A stretch of 64,000 bases of DNA, taken from Narthecium ossifragum. Lineage: Eukaryota > Streptophyta > Magnoliopsida > Dioscoreales > Nartheciaceae. Below, piece after piece: positions 1 through 10,572 of the stretch. Made by a program: the position numbers and the translations under genes. The DNA lies in the NCBI GenBank assembly GCA_963920575.1, contig OY986970.1, positions 1,317,001-1,381,000 of the forward strand, in the 5' to 3' direction. Below the pieces are notes generated by a model. It did no database searches. It worked only from the letters and a program-made list of their open reading frames with translations, and was not told the DNA's origin. Positions within the stretch are counted from its first letter, which is position 1, and each line of letters starts with the position of its first letter.

Positions 1-540
1 CAAATGTTTTACAATCAATGTAAAGTATTTTTAATATTTAAAAATAGACATTTTATAAATAGTTTCAAGCATTTTTCTATTACAATTTGTGGAAAGTAAC
101 TACCAATTTAATTGGGGAGTAACTACCAATTTATATGGGAAGTAACTACCAGTTAACTCTGAAGTAACTACCAGTTTAATTGACAAGTAAATACCAGTTT
201 AAATGGGAAGTAACTACCAGTTGAAGTGTGAAGTAACTACAGTTTTTTTGTAAAGTAATTACCACCTAAAATGGGAAGTAATTACCAGTTAAATGGGAAG
301 TAACTACCAGTTAAACGAGAGAATAACTACAAAAATTTTTAAAAAACTTTTCAATGAAGTTATTACAAAAATTTTCTGAAAAGTAACTACAATTTATGGG
401 AAGTAACTACAAATATTGGTAGTTACTTACCAGTTTTTCTACCCTTTTTTATGGGATAGTAACTACAAATTATGGAAAAGTAACTACAATTTATGAAAAG
501 TAACTACAAATATTGGTAGTTACTTCCCAGTTTTTTTTCT
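1..540. repeat. AT-rich tandem array built on GTAACTAC
   Basis: From about position 95 onward the core AGTAACTACCAGTTTAA, or a close variant, recurs roughly every 20-27 bases. Near 415-430 and 510-530 the same core also appears inverted (GGTAGTTACTT). No open frame of interest crosses it. It stops abruptly at about 540, where a GC-rich block begins. It may be a minisatellite or the subterminal repeats of a DNA transposon; the window start cuts it, so its full size is unknown. Confidence 0.8.
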
Positions 541-789
541 TCAATTTCGGAAATCCAGCCGGTTGGACCGCGAAGGGCGGCTAGGAGCCTGGGGGAGTTG
601 GGGGCGGAGAGCGGCGAGGATCTGGTGCGGCGGCGGTGGATGGCTACTTGGACCGCGAAGGGCTGCTGGGAGCCTGGGGGAGTTGGGGGGCGGAGAGCGG
701 CGGGGATCTGGTGCGGCGGTGGTGGATGGCTGCTTGGACCGCATAGGGTGGCAGAGGGCGGCTGGGAGCTAGGGCAGAGGGGGCGGCGG
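541..789. other. GC-rich repeat block, left half
   Basis: This G-rich sequence with recurring GGATCTGGTGCGGCGG-like words has open frames on both strands that look compositional, not coding. It continues at 13354 after the LTR element that split it; the junctions share the 5-bp duplication GGCGG. I see no known protein domain in it. Confidence 0.6.
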
Positions 790-2254
790 TGTCACGCCCC
801 GACCCAGAAAACCCATCCGGACCGGGACGTGAGGGTCCTAAACTCTAAATCAAACAGCGAGAGCCTCCCCTTAGAACATCAATTTTAAACCTGGTGCATG
901 ATTACAATATTCACAATTAATTTAAACTATCCTATCATCAAATCATAACACAATTTAACTTTAAAAAGATATAATAATGATTCACGTCATCTAGTACAGC
1001 AACCTCTGATCAATTTACATCAAATTGATATACAAATATATATCTCCTTCAAATTACAATTTATACATTTTAAAGCTGTACATCAATTGAATATAATAAA
1101 CTGATGATATCCTCGATCTCACGCACCACCAAGGGGAGTACCGCCTCCAACACCGCAACCACCTGAAAGAGAAGGGACTGCATCGACCTGCATCGCCGAT
1201 GCAGCCCAGGTAGGAGTGAGCAACAAAGCTTGCTCAGTAGGGTTCTACTCTACGTCACTCACGAAGGAAGGGAAACAACAACAGTGTTGTCCTCCAGCCT
1301 AAGTCTAAAGGATGCCATGGGTCCCATAACCCACCGATGTCCCAAGGGTTCCTGTCATGACACCTCTCTCCTGAACATGTTACCAGGAGGACCACGGAAA
1401 CAGTAACATGCAGGCTCTAACCCTTACCCAGCAACGATACCACTGCATGGGGACCACGTCGGGAACTCCTCGGTTGCATCCTTAGCACTTAGCCTTGGAA
1501 AGACAACACGACCTCTAAACCTCAAAACAATATAATATTCCAGTCCGACTACCTAATAATCCTCGAATGATATCAAACATAATCACTGATAACAATCACA
1601 TCCTAATCCTCGACTACCCCAAACCCCGGCCCTAGGGCTAGATCCGGGCTACCCGAGGAACCCGGATCAACGATCGAAACCATCGACTACCACCTAGCCT
1701 GATGCTTCTAATGCAAACAGATGCATGCAATGCTCAAGCACAGAAATACAGGAATAGCAGCATGTAACAATATGCCAAGACAACATACACGGGCTAGGCG
1801 AAGCGTCAAGCTTGCCGGAGGGTAAACATAGCATGGGTCTAAACTACAATAATACAATATTATAACGGCACCTACGGACCGTTAACAAGCAGTTTCTACA
1901 ACGGGGGCACAACCCCGGCCACACAGATAATAATCAAACACATTTGCTATTAACATCAACTAGGGCACACATCGGCCCATTTAATTAGCTAAACATCCCA
2001 AGGGGCACCACCCCCTTGGTTCAACCACAAGCTAAATATACATGTAAATAAGCATGACATGTGACTAATTGCTAATTAAACAAGGATGATTTATATCTAA
2101 TTAGACATGCCGAAAATCAAACAATTAATCATCTAAAAACAACCAATTAGAACATGCTAGCCATCGAGATCTCTAGGAATACCAATCACATAAATCCCGA
2201 AGAATCAAACATGATAAAACATCAAAAATCCACTAAAAACACTATTCAAGGCTG

Positions 2255-2425
2255 GCGGTCGATCAACGAATCGACCGTGCAAAATCTAAGGTTGACGGTC
2301 GATCAACGGATCGACCGTGAGATGTTATTTCGCTATTTTCGGGGCTCACGGTCGACCTTGGAGACCTCACGGTCGACCGTGGAGACCGCGACGGTTGATC
2401 CACGGATCATCCGTGGCACTATTCA
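2255..2425. repeat. Palindromic GGTCGATC motif cluster in LTR
   Basis: Several copies of GGTCGATC-(A)ACGGATCGACCGTG and GGTCGACC occur within about 170 bases. Each is an imperfect inverted repeat around a GATC or TCGA centre. The same cluster sits at 12028-12195 in the other LTR. Confidence 0.7.
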
Positions 2426-3184
2426 TCAGCAAATCTACTCCGACACAGTTTCGTATACAAATCACCAAAACTCGTAGAAAAATCGGAAAAATATAAAATC
2501 AATTGGGTTGGAAAGTAGACTCACAGATCTACAACTCTTATCTCTCATAAAAATCCAAGATCATGCATGTACAAGCCGGAAAACTCGCCGCAAGCTGGCT
2601 GTTCTTCAAGAACAGCAGAAAACCGGAAATCCGAGATTTATCTTGCATAAATCCTATTGAAATCTTAACCAAAGTTCATGAAACTTAAATCAGAGACTAA
2701 ATTAAGCAACATGCATTCAACAACATAATTTCATCACAATCTAACGGCTAGATTTAACTAAACCCATTAATTAACGCATGTAGGTAGAACACCTACCGGA
2801 CTGCGCATTCCTCGGTTGATCCCTCGCAAACCAGCCACCAACGAGGTTCCACACCACACCGGGAGTCTTCCTCTCGTTGCCACAAATCCAACAAGCTTTC
2901 AAGTTCCCAAAAAGGTGGTCGGAGGAGGGAGAACGACGAAGAAAGCTGGCTGCCCGGAAAGAGAAACAGAGCAAGCTCTGCTTGCGGGAAGAAGAAACAG
3001 CCAGGGAGAAGAAGAAGAGAAGGGAGAAGAGGAAGAGAAGAGAAGGAGAAGGAAGGTGGGGGAGAGGGTGAAGGAGAGGACCTCTCCTCTCCTGCTCTCC
3101 TGACAAAGGAGGACGAAGGAAGCTCACCTGCCCTGCGCAGGTTCAACTGCTCTGCACAGTACCCGGATCGATCCAAGTAGGCTG

Positions 3185-3334
3185 TTGAGCGATCGATAGC
3201 GGTCGAGCGATCGATAGCCGTCGAGCGATCGATAGCGGTCGAGCGATCGATAGCGGTTAAGCGATCGATAGTCGAGCGATCGATAGTCGAGCGATCGATA
3301 GTCGAGCGATCGATAGTCGAGCGATCGATAGCGG
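3185..3334. repeat. Tandem GCGATCGATAG array, nine copies
   Basis: Nine copies of GCGATCGATAG are joined by TCGA or CGGTCGA linkers, with a period of 15-18 bases. The repeat core CGATCG is a perfect palindrome. The partner LTR has six copies at 12958-13062, so the array has changed in length since insertion or during reverse transcription. Confidence 0.9.
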
Positions 3335-3769
3335 TGACCGCTCACGGGCCGCCAGCTGCCCAAAAGTAGGCTTCTACGTGCCCGAGCCGGGATCTTCCGA
3401 TCCGGGCCCACCTAGCCATTCTAAACAAACACTAACACAAACAAGGTCAGTGTGTGCAACGCGGGTGTGAAACTGACCACCAGGGAGCATATTTACCAAA
3501 ATGCCCCTGGGGTCAAAAACAGCGATGCGATCAACCGATCGCAACCCAGGGCCAACCGAGCCAAACCACAAAGCCAGACCCTCGACCTAACGCGGTCGGA
3601 CCGGGTTGGAGGTACGGGTCCTCACAACCTATTACCCTTAAAGAAATTTCGTCCCGAAATTCAAGGGTAGGGCCGGAAAAGAAGAACCAACTAGTCCTAG
3701 TGGCACGAACGCCCACACAAGGGAAACTACCTGCTGGGGTGAACAGTCGGGGAAACTCCCGACACACGC

Positions 3770-4010
3770 GATCCTCTTGCCCCCACGTCAAGCCCTCTGC
3801 ACCATCATGCCTCTATCTGATCATCACCAACAGTACCGATCTGCATCTCAACCTCGGCTCTCGTCTGCCCACAATCTACACTAGCTGCTCTATGTAGGCG
3901 ACGTCCTCCTCGACTATGATGTCGTCGTGTCTGACCATGTGGGACGGATACTGACTGTACTTCCTCAACACCGAACATGTGACAGTAGAACACGCCACTG
4001 ACAAGTGCGT
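3770..4010 (-). pseudogene. Integrase C-terminal remnant of the gypsy element
   Basis: On the minus strand one frame gives VFYCHMF and the next frame LRKYSQYPSHMVRHD, then VEEDVAYIEQL and GLTWGQED. This follows the order NVFHVS-LRKY-PSHV-EEDL-Y-E-P-ATWELE of the integrase C-terminal region of Ty3/gypsy elements. At least one frameshift and two stops break it, so no working integrase can come from this copy. Confidence 0.65.
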
Positions 4011-4442
4011 GAATAGATCTGATCTGTAAGCAAACTCTTTGCTGCCAGCGGTGAACTCTAACGGCTATCACCTCTGACCTGATCTGCACTAACCTGTCTA
4101 CCTCAAAGGTGCAATGCTGGTGCTGAGCCGTCAACTGCGAAAGTAGGCAGACTCCACCATGAGGATGTGCTCTCGTCGGCTGACGTCTGCATCAATAACG
4201 CGTGCTCTAAGCACGTCACCATGGATCTGAATGGTCCTCTCTGAACGTCTGCCCGTCTGTACCTTGAGATGCTGTGCTGGAAGTCAACGATGTGATCATC
4301 GGCTCCTAAGAGCTGTACTGGAATATGTCTGTGATCCTGGAATCATGTTCCGGAGTGATGAAAACTGAAGCATCACGCCATCTGATCACCTCTCTGACAT
4401 GTGAACTGCTATGTGGCACACATACTCATCACATATGGTATA

Positions 4443-4752
4443 TGTGCTGATCTGACCTCTGCATCTGATCCCTGAATCTGATCTCTGCATATGGTCCTGA
4501 ATCTGATCTCTGCACCTGATCCCTGAATCTGATCTCAGCATCTAGTCCTGAGTCTGATCTCTGCATCTGATCCCTGAATCTGATCTCTGCATCTGGTCCT
4601 GAATCTGATCTCTGCATCTGATCCCTGAATTTGATCTCAGCATCTGGTCCTGAGTCTGATCTCTGCATCTGATCCCTGAATCTGATCTCTGCATCTGGTC
4701 CTGAATCAGATCTCTGCATCTGATCCCTGAATCTGATCTCTGCATCTGGTGT
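4443..4752. repeat. 25-26 bp tandem array inside the retroelement
   Basis: Units alternate between ATCTGATCTCTGCATCTG and GTCCTGAATCTGATCTC and recur about a dozen times. On the minus strand they read as repeated QDQMQRSDSG-like peptides, which is a by-product of the repeat. They lie between the RT and integrase remnants, where RNase H and integrase core sequence would be expected, so the array probably expanded in a dead copy. Confidence 0.85.
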
Positions 4753-5829
4753 CAACCGAGCTGATGACGAAACTCATGATACACCTCCATGCCTCCTGGA
4801 TGAACGGCAACAGGAGAGGAGTGAACCTCACGTAGGATGTCCTCATGCAACTCTGGACCTACTACTCCACCTCTGGAGTACAATCAACTGTCTGCTAATG
4901 CCGTCAGGAATCTCTATAGGCTCGATGTCGTCATCGCTCCACGCCGTCATGGTCCTGGTACAGACTCTCGGAGTAGGGCTGCCTCAGCCTCCACCTCATA
5001 TGGCCTCTGCTCTCTGCCAACTCCGACTGATCCTCTGTGCGAAGGAATCTTCAGAAACACTCTGCCAGGAACTGAGAACTCCAAAGATCATCGCCTCTGA
5101 CCTGAGTAGCTCTCTCGTCTGCTCTGTGCTAATCTCTCTGAGGGTTGTCTGATGACGTCTGGAATGGGAGATGGTGACTCAACAACCTCTGTTGAGTAAT
5201 CAAAAGAACGGCCCGAACTGCCGTACTATGCCTCGAAGGGTACTGCATCCGTCTGGACTGATGGCTGCTGAAGAAGGCAAACTCCAACAAAGGAAGATAC
5301 TCCTCTCAGCTGCCTCCTGCAATCTGGTGATGACGTCCGCCACGGTGTGCTTCCGCTCCCACTCTGATACTGAAAAGGGCTGCTATGGATCCGCCGGATC
5401 TGCAACACTGCTAACGAAGCACAATCTGCGGTCTGCTGATGCTGTCCAGCTCTCAGTCACGTGCCCGGTACCAACCGCAACATGGATCTCCACGAGCTAC
5501 GGATATATATATCCTGGGTCTACACCACTCTGGCGGGGAGAGCTGGGATGCTGCAACCACCAAAGAGGAAGTCATCTGGAATCTGATCCTCGAAACCCGA
5601 TCCAACTGACTGTCCATCTCCGACGAGCTGATAATCTGCCAAATCTGCTCTAGCCTCTCTAGCAACTGCTGGTGACTATTACCCTTAAAGGCACTGACGC
5701 AGTGACTTTAAGGCAAAAGCTCCGGTCTCCTGACCACTCTGGTCAACGGTCCCGCAATCTTGGAGATGCTCCTACTGAATCTCGAACACCATCTTCGACC
5801 TCTGCCGTCACACATCTGTGTCGAGCCCA

Positions 5830-6473
5830 GCTGAATCAACTGAAATGTCTGCCGCTGAGACTGCCTGTCGGTCGAAACCTGCCTCTGAAGGCCAACACCT
5901 CGAGATGGGAGCCAAATAATGCCGATACACCCTCGGCAGCTGCGATGCAAACGCCCAACATCGCTCGTGCTCCTCCACAACGCGCCAGTAGGTGTGATGC
6001 TGTCGACGACGCCACTGCAACTGATCAGGATACGGCCTGAAGATCCTCTACATCACATCCGTGAGGATTGCTGGTGCGTCTGTCAGACCAAACGGCATCA
6101 CTGTGAACTCGTACAGTCCGTACCTCATACGGAAGGTTGTCTCTGGGATGTCGCAGTCCTGAATCCTCAGCTGGTGTAGTCGATGCGAATGTCAAACTCT
6201 GAAGGAGTCGACAAGTCTCTCAACTGCTAATCCATCATCATTACACTGCAGCGGGCGTATACTCTGTGCTGCAACACTGTCCAGCTTCCTGAAGTCTATG
6301 CATCTGTGGAGGGAACCATCCGCTCTGAGAACCGGAACACACTCTGAGGCAATACACCTGGGCGAACGAAGTCCCGAGCTACTGACTCGGCCGACTGAGT
6401 CCTCGACTCTCCAAACGCTGCTAGCATCCACGTGCGAACTCGCAACGCTCAAGACCGCCCAAAGGAACCTCAA
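5830..6473 (-). pseudogene. Reverse transcriptase remnant of the gypsy element
   Basis: Minus-strand reading gives LRADGSLHRCIDFRKLDSV (near 6330-6275). A frame change leads to [20 protein letters not shown], then [17 protein letters not shown] near 6130-6070, and later EEHERCW. These match in order the CIDYRKLN, HQIRI, YEFLVMPFGLTNAP and EEHERHL blocks of Ty3/gypsy RT. The FIDDI catalytic block, expected between the last two, is not readable, and stops interrupt the frame. This is a non-functional relic that fixes the superfamily and strand. Confidence 0.8.
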
Positions 6474-7848
6474 CCTCTAACTCGGTGTCCCGCGAAGGCG
6501 ACAATACAGAAAGCTCTTCATAAAGGACAGCTGCACAAACAACAACAACAAAACGAGGGGAAGCTGCTCGCCGGAGCACCCTCGAAAACAGCGGGGAGGG
6601 AGTCCACCACAAGCTGGTGAACAAACCCCAGCTCTCGACAACCAGAAGGCGCGCCAACCAGCGACCTTCAACGAGAGCGAAACAACGCCGTCAGGTGTAC
6701 CCTCGACACCTTCCCACGGCCAAAGAAGCACAACTCGGCACGCAACCAACCGATGCAACCGAGAAAGCCGTCGAACCCCAACGTGTACCACACGTGGGCG
6801 ACGGACACCTAGAGGTCTCCAACCTCTAGCAAACGCCCCGACAAGAGCAACCAACCCAAGCTCTTGTCCCAATCAGTGGCTACTCCCAAAGCCACACCTG
6901 ACTCCAGTCCCAAGCCAACACGGCTACACGGGGACGAGTCGCAAGGGGGAAACACCCAGAGCCACAAAGAAATCGCAAGCTGCGAGAAGCTCTGAAAGCT
7001 GAAGGCTGAAGCTGAAAGTCGAAGCTGGCGGCTCTGAAACTGGCTGCTGCTGAAGCTACCATTGGGAATCTGAATTCCCGCGTCTGCCCAAGGAACCTGC
7101 CCCAACTGAGGCACTAGTCCACCGCTCTGGCCCACGCCGTGTGTCACGCCCGACTGCTCTGCGGTAAACGCCCAGCGTCCCTCGCAACCAGCACCGTCGG
7201 CGGAAAAGACCCACAACGGCTAGCACTCGAGCACCTGGTGGAACACCTCTCAGTATGGCGGTCCAGGCTACCTCTCAAAGGACCGGCACGACGCTGCTGC
7301 TGCCACGGTTGTCGCTGATGCTGAAACCACTGCCTCTGCCAACGGCTACCCTGCCGTTCCCCAGAAGCAGGAACGACAACCCCGAAACTCACCACGACCA
7401 CCGCCCAACCGCCCGGTGTCAACCCTCAAGTCACCTGTCTCAGTAGCTAGTACACAGTCCAGGGTGCACCCTGCTGTCGTGCTAGCCTACCGAGCCAGAT
7501 GAACCAGCCAACCCACGTGTCGCCACGTGGTGCGAGTACCCCGAGCCAGAGGAGGGTACTCCCAACTGCACCACCCTCCAAGGGTAGATGCCAGAGAACA
7601 GTACGCGAACTGTTCTCAACACACAACCAACAGTGTCCCTAGTGGCCCCGACAAGCGCCACTACGAATCGCTTCTTTGGAAGGCAAGAAAACAACAACCT
7701 CCCAAGCAAGCGATACTCCAGGATGTCCAAAACATCCGGGATCCGGGTCACCTCCTTCAATCAGTCCTCTACTGTCGAAGGATCTCCAACACCGTCTCTG
7801 AACCCTAGCAGGTTCACCTCTCGAGATTTCGAAAGTACAAAGACGACA

Positions 7849-10285
7849 TGTCACACCCCGACCCAGAAAACCCATCCAGGACGGGGTGTGAGGGTCCTAA
7901 CACTATTCATCATCAACCGGCGCGGTACAAAGCGGAAAAGACGAACAATTTAAACAATTACATTCCAGAGGCTAAACAGATTTAATCATCAATTAATATC
8001 AAGTTGTACAATTCAGACTAAATACAAAGCTTCCAGAGATAGATTTAATACAATACTCCAAAAATCCTCAGAAGCTTACATCATATACATATATCAAAAG
8101 GGTACAACTGGTAATCCTCCAAGCAACCTCAAGCGCCTCTGGATGTACTCGCGCCGCCAAAAGCCGATCCCGCCGGCTCCACCGAAGAAGAACTGCCGCC
8201 TGCACCTGCAAACGCAGCCCGGGTAGGAGTGAGCAATAAGCTCAGTAGGGTTCTACTCTACGGCACACAGAAAGGAGGAAAACAACAACAGAGTTGTCTT
8301 CCAGCTCAAGTCTAACGGATGCCATGGGTCCCACAACCCTGTCGACTCCCCAAGGGATCCTACTCTTCTCAACCGACCACGCTGGGAAACTCAACCAACA
8401 CGCTGGGAGGAAAGAACCGGAACCAGTAGGATCACCATTACCCAGCAGGAAACCACTGCCTGGGGACCATATCAGGGACGTCGACACCCATCCTTAGAAC
8501 TTAGCTTCGGAAGACAACCCGACCTCTAAACCTCAAACACTGATCAGAGTCAACTAGCGTGAATCCTCAAAGACATGAGACTTGATCATACAATCAAACC
8601 CTACTCCTGACTACCCAGCCACGGCCCTAAAGCTAGATCCGAGCTACCCGAGAGCCTCGGATCGGCGACCCAAACCATCGCCCGCCTAACCTCAAATGCC
8701 TCTAATGCATACAATGCATGAGCCTAGGCAAACATCTATCCTAGATGTCTCTACATGCCACAACAGCAGTTAAAGGTTCAACAGATATACAATAGCCCTC
8801 GGCACTCGCCGGCAAGGGGCTAAGGTTCCACAATTCCTCATTAACTAGCACTCATAGCTAGTTAATGGCTAAGCAATCAATTAAGCATTTAACTACAACA
8901 AATATGTATTAAACGCAAGTGAAACTTTCAATTTACCCAAAAAGAGAGTCATTCGAATCGATTCTCAAACCCGATGAAAATCCTTTGAAAACCTCATCAA
9001 ATCCCCCTACATGCTTCCCAACATGTCTAGGTACTAATCCCAAATCAAATCCACCAAAGAAAAACCAGAAAGCCAAGTCTCAGTGGTCACGGACGATACC
9101 ACGGTCGATCCGGGGATCGACCGTGAGACTACGGACGATGTCACGGTCGATCCACCGATCGACCGTGAGGCCAAAACGAAGAAAACCTCATGGGCGACGG
9201 TCGATCGGCCCATCGACCGTCGAGAGCCCAAAACGGGACAGAGCCTCACGGACGATGCGACGGTCGATCCGACGGTCGACCGTGAGGCGGGATGAAAAAG
9301 AGAGAGGACCCACGGTCGATCGACCCATCGACCGTGGGACCCTAAAATCCCGACAGAGCCTGACGGTCGATACGACGGTCGATCCGACGGTCGACCGCCA
9401 GGCCCATGAGGTGTAAAACTACATGTGACGGTCGATGCACCGATCGACCGTCGAGCTCTTGGCACAGTTCATCAGAACAGTGCCGGAAATCCATTTCTTT
9501 GGATTTCAAGTATCAAATCATGTTGGAATTGAATGAGATTTTGCAAGCAAGTGTATTTAAGCAAGGGGAAACTAGTGGAGTGAAGAAATCCAGGTTTTGA
9601 CGGTTAAATCCCCTATCTAGGTTCAAATGGACAAAAACCGACAAAACGGCGATAATACGGAAACCAACCGTTAAAATAAGGAAATCTTAACGTAGGAATA
9701 CCGGAATCGAATAACCTCACATGCACAAGGAGCTACAATACATTCTAACAAGTATTCCTACAGCGAAAGCACAATAATCCTATCCTAGGAGAACCCGATC
9801 CAAGGATCGAGGTAGAAACACCTACTTGCACAAGTAGGGTAGCTCCTCCACGCGTCCCATTGGTCAAGCCGACAAGATCCGCGATCCGAAGCCCAATCCT
9901 CCAAACCCTAGTCCAACCGAAGGAGAGAGAGAGAGAAGGAGAAAACGACAGGTGAAGGAGGAGAGAGAGAGAAAGAGAGAAAGGGACTTGGCTTTTATAG
10001 AAAATCCCAATCTATCTCGGCCGTCCAAATCGATCTTTCCCGATCGAGCTCCGATCCTCCGATCAGACGCACCCTAGGGATTCTAATCAAACGCATACAT
10101 CAATCAAAGTCAGTGTGTGGAACGCGGGTGTGAAACCGACCACCAGAGGTCATATTTACCAAAATGCCCCCGGGGTCCAAAACCGCCACACGATCGCTCG
10201 ATCGTGCCCGACGCGGAACCAAACCAACAGGAAACCGGCTCTCGACCCACGTGGTCGAGTCAGGTATGAGGGGCGGGCCCTCACA
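7849..10285 (-). mobile_element. Solo LTR nested in the gypsy element
   Basis: Bounded by TGTCACACCCC and GGGCCCTCACA (plus strand), it is flanked on both sides by CGACA, a perfect 5-bp TSD. Its start resembles the outer LTR (CGACCCAGAAAACCCATCC shared) but most of the body differs, so it is a sister family. It is closely related to the solo LTR at 33331. No internal region remains, as expected after LTR-LTR recombination. Confidence 0.93.
9090..9455. repeat. CACGGTCGATC / GATCGACCGTG palindrome cluster
   Basis: About ten paired half-sites of the form ACGGTCGATCC...GGATCGACCGT lie within 365 bases; each pair can fold into a short hairpin. Spacing is 20-50 bases. The block is matched at 34745-35090 in the related solo LTR. 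Confidence 0.8.
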
Positions 10286-10557
10286 CGACACACGTCCAAT
10301 CCCTACTCGCTCGTCTCCAGCACGAGGGGAGACGCTGTCAGGCGAGAGAACGGACGATACCGGTGCGCATGCACATCTCTCCTTGAGACGTCATGACGCA
10401 ACCCGGAAAGCAGCAAAACACAACAGCAAACATAAAGATAAGCACGTCACACACAATCGCAAACAGACATGCAAGGATGTTCTAGACCTAGAACTATCCC
10501 ATTCCACACTCAAAACCTTAACCGCAAGCCTAATCCTATCCCTGGGACCTACAGCCT

Positions 10558-10570
10558 GCTCTGATACCAA
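10558..10570 (-). other. Primer-binding site (initiator tRNA-Met type)
   Basis: The minus strand reads TTGGTATCAGAGC, the complement of the 3' end of plant initiator tRNA-Met, starting 2 bases from the LTR edge at 10573. This is the usual primer site of plant LTR elements and sets the element's direction. Confidence 0.85.
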
Positions 10571-10572
10571 GT

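Larger units (their letters stand above)
790..3626 (-). repeat. LTR of the 790-13353 element (3' LTR in element orientation)
   Basis: This 2837-bp repeat runs TGTCACGCCCC to GGTCCTCACA on the plus strand. It matches 10573-13353 almost base for base. The length difference comes mainly from nine instead of six copies of the GCGATCGATAG unit, plus a 10-bp duplication near 1172-1181. It also has a purine-rich GAGAAGGA tract near 2990-3080. Confidence 0.95.

Noticed and set aside
2793..3176. Long open frames on both strands over the purine-rich LTR tract (also 12544-12948)
   Set aside because: They come from GAGAAGGA/CTCCTTCTC low-complexity sequence inside LTRs, overlap each other on opposite strands and match no domain.
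3185..3334. CRISPR-like array
   Set aside because: Unit is 15-18 bp with no unique spacers, inside a plant LTR; not a CRISPR.
3124..3411. Repeat protein reading RSLDYRSLDRY
   Set aside because: This is the GCGATCGATAG tandem array read on the minus strand; copy number differs between the two LTRs and the frame has no conserved start.
4429..4755. Repeat protein reading QMQRSDSGPDAEI
   Set aside because: It is a 25-26 bp DNA minisatellite inside a dead retroelement, open in two frames at once.
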